From NCBI RefSeq assembly GCF_003268775.1, contig NZ_QLSU01000052.1, positions 1-53,653 of the forward strand: a DNA stretch of 53,653 bases. Direction: 5' to 3'. The notes under the pieces were generated by a model. It was not told where the DNA came from, made no database searches, and saw nothing but the letters and a program-made list of their open reading frames with translations. The DNA comes from Paraburkholderia unamae. GTDB lineage: Bacteria; Pseudomonadota; Gammaproteobacteria; Burkholderiales; Burkholderiaceae. The stretch's first letter is position 1. Each line of letters opens with the position of its first letter. Below are positions 6,999-15,947 of the stretch, piece by piece. Made by a program: the position numbers and the translations under genes.

Positions 6999-9674
6999 CT
7001 AATGCAGCAAGCCGAGGCGGCGTGCGATCGCTACCGCTTCGGTTCGCCCAGTCGCGCCAAGCTTGCTGTTAATGTTGCGCAGGTGCGATTTGACGGTGAA
7101 TTCGGAAAGGAAGAGCCTGTCGGCGATGACCTTGTTGCGCAGCCCGAGCGCCAGAAGTTCGAGCACTTCGATCTCGCGGCCGGTTAGCGGATCCAGGAGG
7201 GCGGGCGGCGTGGGCATTGGCGAGGCGGTCAACGGCGACGTCGATGCTGCGGGAGCGTCATCGGGTCCCCCTGCAATCCCGATCACGCGCGCGGCGAACG
7301 CTGCGAGTCTGGTCTGCGTCGGATTGCGTGCGTACCAGGTCTTCAGGAGCCGCATCAGGCCTGCGCCTTCTTCGATGAACGTGGAAACGAATCCCTCATG
7401 AGCCGCGACCTCGAGTGCCGTGCCGAGGGCGTCCAGTGCGGGCTGTTCGCTGTTGCTGACGTTGAGGCACATCGCAAGCAGGATGCGAAGCTTCAGGGCA
7501 CGTCGGCGCCGCTGCACGCTCTCCGATCGCTCGATGGCCGTGCTCAGCTCTTCGGCCAAACCGGCGGTGTCTCCCATTGCAACGCGCAGTCTCGCACGCG
7601 CTGCGAACGGCTCATCGACGTCGTTGGCCAGATAGGACAGTTCGGGCGAGGTCCAGTGACTGGTCAGGCCAGCGCTGCGCAGAGCGCGCTGGGCGGCATC
7701 GTATTCGCCGTCGAGCGTGGCCTGACGAGCGCGCTCCAGCCATGCGCTACAGACGATTCGCAACCCGCCCTCGCCACGCCCGAGCGCTTCGAGTTCGGCG
7801 AGTGTGCGCCGGGCAAGTTCGGTGTCTCCGCGCATCGTGGCGAGCCGCGCCGTCAGCACGTGGCTGATGATGAGCGAATCGTTCGTGCCACTGCTCTTGA
7901 CGTAAGGCATGGCCGCGCCAAGCAGGTGCGCCGTCTCCTCGTATTCGCCGCATTCGTACAATGCTACCGCCAGTGGCATCGCCAACCCGGCGTGCGGTTT
8001 CCCCTGCGGTGAGGTTCCGTGCCTGGGTGGCACGCCATGCCGCCCGTCCAGCGCGAGGCGCGCGCGGGCGTTGTTTAACTGACCCTGCATCAGGTCAATG
8101 TGTATTTCGATGCTGGCGCCCACGTTCAGCATGAAACCCGCCTCGTGGTCCTGGTCGTGCTGTGCGGCGCGAGCGAGTATCGCCAGTGCCTCGTCGTGCC
8201 GCATCGCGACGGCGAGTCCCCATGCATAGGCATTGGCGACCGCAGCGCGATTGAAATAATCATCGGGCGGCAAGCGTTCGAGTCTGGCCTCGCCAAGCTC
8301 GCAGCAGGCCTGCACCTCATCCGTCATGGCGAGGATGACGAGTTGCAGTGCTCGAGCCTGCGCGCTTCCCGCCGAGGTCGGCGATTCGAGCAGACGCGTT
8401 GCATCGGTGAAGCGGCGGTTCAATGCGACTGCCCACGCGTAGTCGAGCAACAGGTCGTGGCGTCGCGCGAGGAGCGCGTGGGGAATCTGATCGAACCAGC
8501 GCGCGAGCAGGCGAACCCGGCCAGTCGCCCGCAGTGTGCCCACGCAGCTCGCGATGATGTCGAGCGCCTCCTCGTTCGCGTGGGCTTCGAGCAAATGCTC
8601 GACAGCCTGCACCGGGTGGCCGGCGCGGATATGCCAGTCGGCCGCGGCACGGTGCAGTTCCGGCGCGGCGCCTGGCAAATCCTTGTTGAGCCGGTCTCGC
8701 AGGAACTCTGCAAACAGACTGTGAAAGCGATACCAGGTGCCTGCTTCGTCTACGCGAAACAAGAACAGGTTGGCCTGTTCCATCGCTTCGAGCATGCGTG
8801 CGCTGTCGCGGCGGCCGAGTGCCGCGTCGCACAGTTCGGCGCAGAGCGGACCGAGCACGCTTGCGCGCAACAAGAAGTCGCGCGATTCGGCGTCCTGGCG
8901 TGCAAGCACGTCCTCGGCAAGATATTGCGCCAGTTCCCGATTCGAGCCGGAGAACGACGCGACGAAGGCTGCGTAGTCGGTGCGCGACTCGAGCGAAAGC
9001 GTCGCGAGGAATAGCGCGGCGACCCAGCCATCGGTGCTGCGGTGGAGCCTGGCGATATCGTCGTCCTGTAAGGGCAGACGTCGCTGCTCGCGCACGAAAG
9101 CGGTCGCTTCGTCCAGCGAGAAACGCAATGCGGCGGGGCCGATTTCCAGCATCTGGCCCCTTGTGCGCAGCCGCCCGAGATTCAGGTCAGGCATGGTGCG
9201 CGAGGCGATGACCAGTAATGAATGGTTGGGCAGGAGGTCGAGCAGCCGTCGCACATAGTCAAGCACGGGGGGCGCGTGAATGGCTTCGAACTCGTCGAGA
9301 AAAATCACGACGGGATGCGAACTGGCGGCGATGCGCTCCGAGAATTCGGCGTCGCCGTTGTCCTCGTCCGGCAGTCCGGCGGCTCCCGCTTCGAGATGCT
9401 CGACGAAGCGCGGCAGGTCGTTGTCCGAGCTATCGAGGCTTAGCCACAGCGTGTGTCTTCCCGACGCCTTTTCCGCAGCGTGGTACTGCTGCATCAACGT
9501 AGTTTTGCCGAAACCTCCCGGCGCACGTAGCAGAACGAGGCGCATGCCTGTGGCTCCGAGCGCATCGAGCAGCCGCTGGCGCGGCAATTGAAACGACAGG
9601 GACGGGGGTGGAGCCAGCTTGCTGGCTCTCACCGGGGATCGGTTGTGCTCCGAAGGAGGGCGCGATGCTTGCAT
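6999..9674 (-). CDS. MalT-like LuxR-family transcriptional regulator (STAND ATPase)
   Basis: An 891-residue regulator of the large ATP-binding LuxR (LAL/MalT) class. An N-terminal NTPase carries the Walker A motif APGGFGKTT (residues 51-59) and a Walker B-like VVIFLDEFE; a long alpha-helical, TPR-like middle follows; the C-terminus is a LuxR-type helix-turn-helix (LTGREIEVLELLALG then IADRLFLSEFTVKSHLRNI). Such proteins are signal-activated by ligand binding and ATP-driven oligomerisation. It sits inside the acyl-CoA catabolic cluster, convergent with the upstream half and divergent from the downstream half, so it is the likely pathway activator. The start is the ATG at 9674. Confidence 0.9.
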   Translation of the reverse strand: MQASRPPSEHNRSPVRASKLAPPPSLSFQLPRQRLLDALGATGMRLVLLRAPGGFGKTTLMQQYHAAEKASGRHTLWLSLDSSDNDLPRFVEHLEAGAAGLPDEDNGDAEFSERIAASSHPVVIFLDEFEAIHAPPVLDYVRRLLDLLPNHSLLVIASRTMPDLNLGRLRTRGQMLEIGPAALRFSLDEATAFVREQRRLPLQDDDIARLHRSTDGWVAALFLATLSLESRTDYAAFVASFSGSNRELAQYLAEDVLARQDAESRDFLLRASVLGPLCAELCDAALGRRDSARMLEAMEQANLFLFRVDEAGTWYRFHSLFAEFLRDRLNKDLPGAAPELHRAAADWHIRAGHPVQAVEHLLEAHANEEALDIIASCVGTLRATGRVRLLARWFDQIPHALLARRHDLLLDYAWAVALNRRFTDATRLLESPTSAGSAQARALQLVILAMTDEVQACCELGEARLERLPPDDYFNRAAVANAYAWGLAVAMRHDEALAILARAAQHDQDHEAGFMLNVGASIEIHIDLMQGQLNNARARLALDGRHGVPPRHGTSPQGKPHAGLAMPLAVALYECGEYEETAHLLGAAMPYVKSSGTNDSLIISHVLTARLATMRGDTELARRTLAELEALGRGEGGLRIVCSAWLERARQATLDGEYDAAQRALRSAGLTSHWTSPELSYLANDVDEPFAARARLRVAMGDTAGLAEELSTAIERSESVQRRRRALKLRILLAMCLNVSNSEQPALDALGTALEVAAHEGFVSTFIEEGAGLMRLLKTWYARNPTQTRLAAFAARVIGIAGGPDDAPAASTSPLTASPMPTPPALLDPLTGREIEVLELLALGLRNKVIADRLFLSEFTVKSHLRNINSKLGATGRTEAVAIARRLGLLH

Positions 9675-9755
9675 GCTTTCTCGGACTGCGCTGTCGTAAC
9701 GGCGGGCCGCTTGCCGCGAAGCCTAGATCATAAGCGTAGTCGGGTGGCTGGGCCT

Positions 9756-9785
9756 CGTTCGTTCGATCGATCGTTCGGACGAACG
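9756..9785. promoter_or_regulatory. Clustered CGTTCG/CGAACG half-sites
   Basis: Within the 203-bp gap between the MalT-like gene and the next acyl-CoA dehydrogenase there are CGTTCG at 9756-9761 and 9772-9777, CGAACG at 9780-9785 and the self-complementary CGATCGATCG at 9764-9773. This is the densest symmetrical sequence in the gap and shares its half-site with 3349-3404. Candidate binding site of the adjacent regulator. Confidence 0.4.
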
Positions 9786-9877
9786 TCGTGGCAGACAGGA
9801 TTACTCCATTCGACCGTGGTTTCCAGCGATTGCCGCGCACAAAATGGCTGCATTCTGTCCACAACCGGAGCCATCTC

Positions 9878-11002
9878 GTGGATTTCCGATTCAGCGATGA
9901 GCAGGTCATGTTGCGCGATACGCTCGCACGCTACCTGTCCGATCACTACCATTTCGATTCACGGCAGGCTGCGGCGCGTTCCGCTGCGGGTTGGCGTGCC
10001 GATTGCTGGAAAGCATTTGCGAGCGAACTCGGCCTGTTGGGCATCGGCGTTGCCGAACGCTTCGGCGGACTGGGCGGCGGGATGGTCGAGCACGTCGTCG
10101 TCATGGAGCAGTTCGGCAGGCATCTGGTGCTCGAACCCTATCTCGGTACAGCCATCCTCGCGACCGAAGCACTGCAGCACGGCAATGAGGCGCTTGCCGC
10201 CGGCGTGCTGCCCGCCATCGCTAACGGTGACGTCATCGCCGCCTGGGCTCACGCGGAGTCCGGCACGCGCCACGGATCGGCTGTGAGAACCCGCGCGCGC
10301 GCGGTGTCGGGCGGCTTTCTGCTGAGTGGGCGCAAGGCGCTCGTCGCCGGCGCGCCGTGGGCCACGCACATCATCGTGAGCGCCGACACGGAAGCCGGTC
10401 CGACGTTGTTCTGGATCGAGCGGGCTTCCGCCGGAGTGACCTTGCATGAATCGCCGACCTTCGACGGGGGCCGTACCGCGGACGTGTCGCTCGACGAGGT
10501 GTTCGTCGAAGAGGCGCAGTTGATTGGCGCGCCCGGTGCGGCCATGCCGTTGATCGACCGGTTGAACGACGTGGCGGCCGTGGCACTGTGCGCCGAAGCA
10601 ACGGGCGCGACGGCGCGGATGATCGAGGACACGGTCGAGTACGCGCGCCAGCGCCGGCAGTTCGGCCAGGCCATCGGGAGCTTTCAGGCACTGCAGCACC
10701 GTATGGCTGATATGTACATGCTGCACGAGCAGGCGGTCGCGCTGACCCAGATGGCCGCCATGTCCATGGAGGCCGAACCCCGCACGCGCGCGCTTGCCGT
10801 CAGCACGGCCAAGGCGCATGTCGGCGAGGCCGGCCGCCGGATCGGTCAGGGCGCCGTGCAGATTCACGGCGGCATGGGCGTGACCGAGGAGACCGCGGTC
10901 GGCCACTACTTCAAGCGCGTCACTGCTATCGACCTGCAGTTCGGCAGTACCGCCTGGCACCTGCGCCGCTGCGCCGACCTGTGCTATCCCGTTGCCGCAT
11001 GA
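9878..11002 (+). CDS. Acyl-CoA dehydrogenase, probable alpha subunit of a heteromer
   Basis: A 374-residue acyl-CoA dehydrogenase family protein (VDFRFSDEQ at the N-terminus, QIHGGMGVTEETAVGHYFKR near the C-terminus, where the glutamate expected as catalytic base is retained). The start is taken as the GTG at 9878, which has GGAG seven bases upstream and begins the conserved sequence; translation from 9788 would add 30 unconserved residues. It overlaps or abuts the next acyl-CoA dehydrogenase, and the combination of a short glutamate-containing subunit and a second subunit without that motif resembles the alpha2-beta2 enzymes used for steroid and other bulky side chains. Heteromer formation is inference. 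Confidence 0.87.
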   Translation: MDFRFSDEQVMLRDTLARYLSDHYHFDSRQAAARSAAGWRADCWKAFASELGLLGIGVAERFGGLGGGMVEHVVVMEQFGRHLVLEPYLGTAILATEALQHGNEALAAGVLPAIANGDVIAAWAHAESGTRHGSAVRTRARAVSGGFLLSGRKALVAGAPWATHIIVSADTEAGPTLFWIERASAGVTLHESPTFDGGRTADVSLDEVFVEEAQLIGAPGAAMPLIDRLNDVAAVALCAEATGATARMIEDTVEYARQRRQFGQAIGSFQALQHRMADMYMLHEQAVALTQMAAMSMEAEPRTRALAVSTAKAHVGEAGRRIGQGAVQIHGGMGVTEETAVGHYFKRVTAIDLQFGSTAWHLRRCADLCYPVAA

Positions 11003-11010
11003 GAGTTGCC

Positions 11011-12249
11011 ATGGACCTGAACTACTCGACTGAAGACATGCAGTTTCGCGCCGAGGTGCGCAACTGGATCGCGGAAGCGTTCGACGAGCCGATGCGCGCG
11101 ATGATGGCGCAATCGAAGAACGGCTATCTCGACAAGGCCGGACAAGTGCGCTGGCAAAAGGCGCTGCATGCGCGCGGCTGGGCCGCGCCCAACTGGCCGC
11201 AGGAGCATGGCGGCCCCGGCTGGTCGCCAACCCGCCGCCACCTGTTCCAGAGCGAACTGGCCGCCGCCGGCTGCCCGCCGGTGTCGCCGATGGGCTTCAA
11301 GATGGTGGCGCCGGTCATCATGAAGTACGGCACGCCGGAACAGAAGGCGCGCTTTTTGCCCCGCATTCTCGCCTCCGAAGACTGGTGGTGCCAGGGCTAT
11401 TCCGAGCCCAACGCCGGCTCGGACCTTGCGTCGCTCCAGATGCGCGCCGTGCGTGGCCGCGACGCACAGGGCGACCATTATCTGCTCAACGGCTCCAAGA
11501 TCTGGACCACTCACGCGCAATGGGCGGACTGGATCTTCTGCCTCGTGCGCACGTCACGGGCAGAGCGCCCGCAGGAAGGCATCACCTTCGTGCTGCTCGA
11601 TATGCGCACGCCCGGCGTCACGGTGTCGGCGCTACCCACGCTCGATGGTCCTTGCGATGGCCAGCAGGAGGTCAACCAGGTTTTCTTCGACGATGTGCGT
11701 GTCCCCTTGGAGAATCGCATTGGCGAGGAAGGCATGGGCTGGGCCATTGCCAAGTACCTGCTCGAATTCGAACGCGGCGGCAGCTACGCGCCGATGTTGC
11801 GTCGCCAGCTCGACAAGGTTGCCGCCATCGCCGCCGACCAGCCGTGCGAGGACGGCACCGGCCGTCTCATCGACGATCCGGTTTTCCGTCAACGTCTCGC
11901 TGCGATGCACGTCCGAGTGGCGGCGGCGGAGGCGACCGAACTCCGGGTGTTCTCGAGCGTCGCGTCGGGAGCGTCGATCGGTGCCGCGTCGAGCATGATC
12001 AAGGTGATGGGCACCGAAACCGCACAGGCCATCTCCGAGCTGGCAGTGGACGCGCTCGGTCCCTACGCGTTGCCCTTCGTGCAGGACACCTGGGCAGAAA
12101 TTCAGGGTCGCGCAGCGAGTCCCCGCCTCGGGCCGGACTACGCCGCGCCGGTCGTGCCGCGGTATTTCAATTACCGCAAGGCGTCGATTTACGGTGGATC
12201 GAGTGAGATCCAGCGCAACATCATCGCCCGGCAGGTCCTGCGGCTCTAG
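11011..12249 (+). CDS. Acyl-CoA dehydrogenase, probable partner subunit
   Basis: A 412-residue acyl-CoA dehydrogenase family protein. The flavin/substrate motif GYSEPNAGSDLASLQMRA and the C-terminal IYGGSSEIQRNIIA are clear. The usual GGxGY..E segment carrying the catalytic base is not recognisable; the corresponding region reads PDYAAPVVPRYFNYRKAS, as in the non-catalytic halves of FadE26/27-type heteromers. The ATG at 11011 is preferred; an ATG at 10999 would overlap the stop of the preceding gene. Directly downstream of the 374-residue dehydrogenase, so co-translation and complex formation are likely. Confidence 0.88.
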   Translation: MDLNYSTEDMQFRAEVRNWIAEAFDEPMRAMMAQSKNGYLDKAGQVRWQKALHARGWAAPNWPQEHGGPGWSPTRRHLFQSELAAAGCPPVSPMGFKMVAPVIMKYGTPEQKARFLPRILASEDWWCQGYSEPNAGSDLASLQMRAVRGRDAQGDHYLLNGSKIWTTHAQWADWIFCLVRTSRAERPQEGITFVLLDMRTPGVTVSALPTLDGPCDGQQEVNQVFFDDVRVPLENRIGEEGMGWAIAKYLLEFERGGSYAPMLRRQLDKVAAIAADQPCEDGTGRLIDDPVFRQRLAAMHVRVAAAEATELRVFSSVASGASIGAASSMIKVMGTETAQAISELAVDALGPYALPFVQDTWAEIQGRAASPRLGPDYAAPVVPRYFNYRKASIYGGSSEIQRNIIARQVLRL

Positions 12250-12301
12250 GCGTCTCGCCGGGACTGGGAAGCGTCGCACAAAACAACAGGAGACACTGCT
12301 C

Positions 12302-13879
12302 ATGCAGACGGACTATCTCGCGACACTGCCAAGCGCGGTTCGCCACTTCGCGGTCGAACGACCGCAAACCGTCGTCTACGCGTTCGAAGGCCGTGAAACG
12401 ACTTTCGAGGCGTTCGATCGCCACAGCGACCGGGTCGCCCAGGCGTTGGTGCAAGACGGCGTGAAGCCCGGCGATCGCATCGCGTACGTCGGCAAGAACA
12501 GCGACCACTACTTCGAGCTTTTCATTGGCGCCGCCAAGATGGGCGCGGTCATCGTCCCGGTGAGCTGGCGTCTCGCGGCACCCGAAGTGCAGTACATCCT
12601 TTCGTATAGCGATGCCGTGCGTCTCTTCGCAGGCCCCGAATCGTGCGCACTCGTACGCGGGCTGTTGCCGGAACTGCCGTTGGTGCGTGGCGTTGTGGCA
12701 ATGGAAGGCCGCGAGGTCGGCTGGCCCGCTTATGCGGACTGGCGCGACGCGCAGCCGGACGTGGCGCCCGCTCATGAACCGCAACCGCAGGATGTCGTCC
12801 TGCAGCTCTATACGTCCGGCACCACAGGCAAGCCCAAGGGCGTCATGCTCATGCATCGCAACCTGACCTCCGGCACCCGGATCGCGCTGCACGACAGCGC
12901 CGACTGGTCGAAGTGGCGCGCCGACGACATCTCGCTCGTGGCCATGCCAGTCGCGCACATCGGCGGCTCGGGCTGGGGGGTGCGGGGGCTGTTGTCGGGC
13001 TGCAAAGGCGTAGTGGCACGCGAATTCAATCCACACGCGGTGCTCGACTTCATCGAACACGATCGCGTCAGCAAGCTCTTTCTCGTGCCCTCGGCCATGC
13101 AGATCGTCCTGCGCGATCCGCGCGCCCGGCAAGTGGACTACTCGCGCCTGCGACACATGTTGTACGGTTCGTCGCCGATTCCCGCCGCGCTCTTGCGCGA
13201 AGGCATGGAGGTCTTCAAATGTGGGTTTGTGCAGCAGTACGGCATGACGGAGACCACGGGCACGATCGTGGCGCTGCCGCCTGAAGACCACACGCTGGCC
13301 GACGTGCCCCGTATGCGCGCGGCCGGCCGCGCGATGCCGGGTTGCGAGGTTGCTGTGGTCGGACCTGACGGCAAGCGCCTGCCTACGTTCGAAGTGGGCG
13401 AAGTCGTGATCCGCTCGCAGCAGAACATGGCGGGCTACTGGAAGCAGCCGGAGGAAACCACCCGCGTCGTGGACGCCGATGGATGGCTGCGCAGCGGCGA
13501 CGCTGGTTACATGGACAATGACGGCTACCTGTACATCTACGACCGCGTCAAGGATCTGATCATCAGCGGCGGCGAGAACGTCTATCCTGCCGAGGTGGAA
13601 AGCGCGATTTATGGCCACCCCGCTGTCGCCGACGTCGCGGTGATCGGCGTACCCGACGACAAATGGGGCGAGGCTGTGAAGGCGATCATCGTCTTGCGTG
13701 CGGGTTCCGCTCCTGATGAGGAAAGCATCCTCGCCTGGACTCGCGAACGGGTGGCCGCATTCAAGGTCCCCAAGAGTATCGACTTTGTCGATGCCCTGCC
13801 GCGCAATCCCTCCGGCAAGGTGTTGCGGCGTAGCCTGCGCGAACCCTTTTGGGCGGGGCGCTTGCGTCAAGTGAACTGA
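12302..13879 (+). CDS. Acyl-CoA synthetase / AMP-dependent ligase
   Basis: A 525-residue ANL-superfamily ligase that would activate a carboxylic acid to its CoA thioester through an acyl-adenylate. The P-loop is visible as YTSGTTGKPKGV, the adenylate motif as YGMTET, the hinge region as YDRVKDLIISGGENVYP, and the C-terminal catalytic lysine as PRNPSGKVLRRSL. The start is the ATG at 12302 behind CAGGAGAC. It is the last intact gene of the catabolic cluster and the probable entry step of the pathway. The substrate is unknown. Confidence 0.92.
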   Translation: MQTDYLATLPSAVRHFAVERPQTVVYAFEGRETTFEAFDRHSDRVAQALVQDGVKPGDRIAYVGKNSDHYFELFIGAAKMGAVIVPVSWRLAAPEVQYILSYSDAVRLFAGPESCALVRGLLPELPLVRGVVAMEGREVGWPAYADWRDAQPDVAPAHEPQPQDVVLQLYTSGTTGKPKGVMLMHRNLTSGTRIALHDSADWSKWRADDISLVAMPVAHIGGSGWGVRGLLSGCKGVVAREFNPHAVLDFIEHDRVSKLFLVPSAMQIVLRDPRARQVDYSRLRHMLYGSSPIPAALLREGMEVFKCGFVQQYGMTETTGTIVALPPEDHTLADVPRMRAAGRAMPGCEVAVVGPDGKRLPTFEVGEVVIRSQQNMAGYWKQPEETTRVVDADGWLRSGDAGYMDNDGYLYIYDRVKDLIISGGENVYPAEVESAIYGHPAVADVAVIGVPDDKWGEAVKAIIVLRAGSAPDEESILAWTRERVAAFKVPKSIDFVDALPRNPSGKVLRRSLREPFWAGRLRQVN

Positions 13880-13913
13880 GACTGGACGAACACCAACGAA
13901 CTCGCCGATCTCA

Positions 13914-14030
13914 GCCTGCAAGGTGCCACGCATCATCGACATTGTCGATGCGCTCCCGAAATCCGCCACCGGTAAGATCGAGTGGCGCAGGCTCCAGGAG
14001 AGTAGTGACGCCGGGGCGATAGTACGCTAA
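13914..14030 (+). pseudogene. Remnant of a second CoA ligase (C-terminus only)
   Basis: Immediately after the intact synthetase, the + strand reads ACKVPRIIDIVDALPKSATG then KIEWRRLQE and stops at 14028-14030. This is the C-terminal hallmark of AMP-binding CoA ligases (IxxVDxLPKxxTGKIxRRxL), with tryptophan after the glutamate as in benzoate-CoA-ligase-type relatives. It differs in sequence from the C-terminus of the gene just upstream, so it is not a simple duplication of it. No start or upstream body remains. The rest of the gap to 14223 is AT-rich promoter-like sequence (for example around 14065-14095). Confidence 0.7.
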
Positions 14031-14223
14031 GGGGCGCTCTGGTGATGATGGATTTCAGTGGCAAATAATAAATAGGAATACTAGATAAATATATTTGGAA
14101 GCGAGTGCCTCATGGCCCGCGTGTCGTGATTCTTCGCATTTGTCCATCCGGTTTCACACGCAGTACCTGCAACGCAACCCAACCTGTCAATCGACGGGAA
14201 CATAAGAGAGAAAGGAGACATGC

Positions 14224-15348
14224 ATGCGTTTGAAGCCGATTTGTCACGGAGTGAGTGCGATGCTGTTGACACTCGCGACGGGTGCCGCCATGGCTGATCC
14301 GTCGAGCGTGACGCTCTACGGCGTAGCTGACAGTTTCCTCCAATATTTGAACAATGGAGGCAACGGCTCTGTGTCTATGCGTAGCGGCGGTAACACCGGG
14401 TCGATGTTCGGCCTGCGCGGGACCGAGGACCTTGGTGGAGGGCTAAAGGCCCAGTTCGTGCTGGAGAACGGCTACAACATCAACAACGGCTCGGGATTCG
14501 TTGACACCACGGCGATGTTCTATCGACAGGCCTGGGTGGGACTGAGTCACGACGCGTACGGATCGTTGACGTTCGGTCGACAATATGAGCCAAGCTTCCG
14601 GATTATCTATCCCTCTGATCCGTTTCGCGCGAACGAAATACTCTCGCCGCTTGCGGCGGGAGTATTGGCCGTCGACCGCAATACGCTATCAACGCAATAC
14701 ATTGCGGGGCGAGCCAGCAATTCGATTCTCTACCAGTCGCCCGTGCTCGGTGGTGTCCAGCTGAATGCGATGTACGCGTTTGCGTCGAGTATCACGCAGC
14801 CAGCTGTGGCGACGATGGGCAACATTCTCGATCTCTCGGTGTCGTACAGCGGTTACGGACTCTTTGCAGGTTTCGGCTACCAGTATCAGCATTCCGGATT
14901 CGAGGCCGTTCCAGGCCTTCCCGTCGCACTGACGCTGGCCGATACAGAGCACTTTTCCGCAGCGCTCACTTATCGCATTGGCATCGTGAACCTCATGGCC
15001 AACTACTCGTACAATCGCGCCAAAGCCGTACCCGAGCGATCGCTTGCGGCAACGCTGGGCACATCACGCTCATACAACCTCGCTGAAGCTGGTGCGACGA
15101 TCCAGGCGACGTCTGCGGACTTGTTCGAAATCGCCGGGATTGAACGCAGCGTGCGTGGGGTGGACGATGGCACTTGGGGTATCCAGGCCGGCTACGATCA
15201 TTCGATCTCGAAACGCACGAACCTCTATATGCGTGTGGGTTACATGAAAAATCACGGTGCGGGAACCATGAGCTGGCCGGGTGTCAGTGTCACCGCGGCG
15301 GGCACGTCACAGACGCTGGCCGTGATTGGTATGACGCACCGCTTCTAG
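14224..15348 (+). CDS. Burkholderia-type outer-membrane porin
   Basis: A 374-residue general porin. It has a cleavable signal peptide (hydrophobic stretch ending around TGAAMA, mature start near ADPSSVTLYGVADSF), the porin-4 opening strand VTLYGVADS, the FGLRGTEDLGGGLKAQFVLENGY turn region, and a C-terminal beta strand ending MTHRF with the terminal phenylalanine needed for barrel assembly. It would form a trimeric 16-stranded channel for small hydrophilic solutes. The start at 14224 has AAAGGAG six bases upstream; the overlapping ATG at 14220 is out of frame. It probably provides outer-membrane entry for one of the adjacent catabolic loci. Confidence 0.92.
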   Translation: MRLKPICHGVSAMLLTLATGAAMADPSSVTLYGVADSFLQYLNNGGNGSVSMRSGGNTGSMFGLRGTEDLGGGLKAQFVLENGYNINNGSGFVDTTAMFYRQAWVGLSHDAYGSLTFGRQYEPSFRIIYPSDPFRANEILSPLAAGVLAVDRNTLSTQYIAGRASNSILYQSPVLGGVQLNAMYAFASSITQPAVATMGNILDLSVSYSGYGLFAGFGYQYQHSGFEAVPGLPVALTLADTEHFSAALTYRIGIVNLMANYSYNRAKAVPERSLAATLGTSRSYNLAEAGATIQATSADLFEIAGIERSVRGVDDGTWGIQAGYDHSISKRTNLYMRVGYMKNHGAGTMSWPGVSVTAAGTSQTLAVIGMTHRF

Positions 15349-15947
15349 GACCTGCGTTCAATCGTGAACTGTGTGGTGTCTGCGGGCGCTATTTCGGGTC
15401 TGCTGCCGCCCACTCGCGCGTTTGTGTCGTGCGTCCCGGCAGGGTTATGAGGTACGCCCGGAATAGGGCGTCCTGGACGTCACCTCATCTTCCATTGGCG
15501 TCGGCAAGACGAGGCACCCGCGTAGGTCGGGTAAAAGGCAGGAAGCGGACACTGTAGCGTCCAGCCGGCGTCGGGCGCGAACGGCCGCTCCTGGCCGAAT
15601 TCGGACCGACGCTGTCAGTGGTAGCCGGCCCATCGCGTTCAGTCTCTGCTTGACTGCCTCCGACGACTGCTAATTGTGTTGACGCATCCGCTCGACGGTG
15701 CACGTGACGAGCGTGCCAGCGTTTTGCACGCACGGGCCGCCCTTTGTGCAGCAGGATTTTCAATGTCCAGCCACCGTCAACGCGGCGGGATGGACATGAC
15801 CCGGAGTTGAGGCCTGCTCAGGGTTGACCCACGAGGTTGGAAACTTGCGCGACTTGCTGCAACGATGCGGTCGTTGGTGCGGGGTGCGCGATCAGCAGAA
15901 CGCGGTGTTGGGCTCGAGGCTTCGTGTCTGCGCTGTGGGCGCGCTTT
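15349..15947. repeat. Gene-free region with degenerate dispersed repeats
   Basis: About 600 bp with no supported gene. Around 15530-15660 the sequence (AGGAAGCGGACACT, GCGAACGGCCGCTCCTGGCCG) resembles degenerate Burkholderia intergenic repeats. At 15813-15832 CCTGCTCA..GGTTGACCCAC resembles pieces of the presumed IS end at 1-40 (CCTGCTCA, GGTTGA and the complement of GTGGGTC). These look like decayed mobile-element debris. Confidence 0.35.

Noticed and set aside
9959..11230. A 423-codon minus-strand frame opposite the dehydrogenase pair
   Set aside because: Shadow of GC-rich coding sequence; no ribosome-binding site or domain.
12221..13969. A 582-codon open frame on the minus strand opposite the acyl-CoA synthetase
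   Set aside because: Lacks any family signature and mirrors a clear ligase gene; long antisense frames are expected from high third-position GC.
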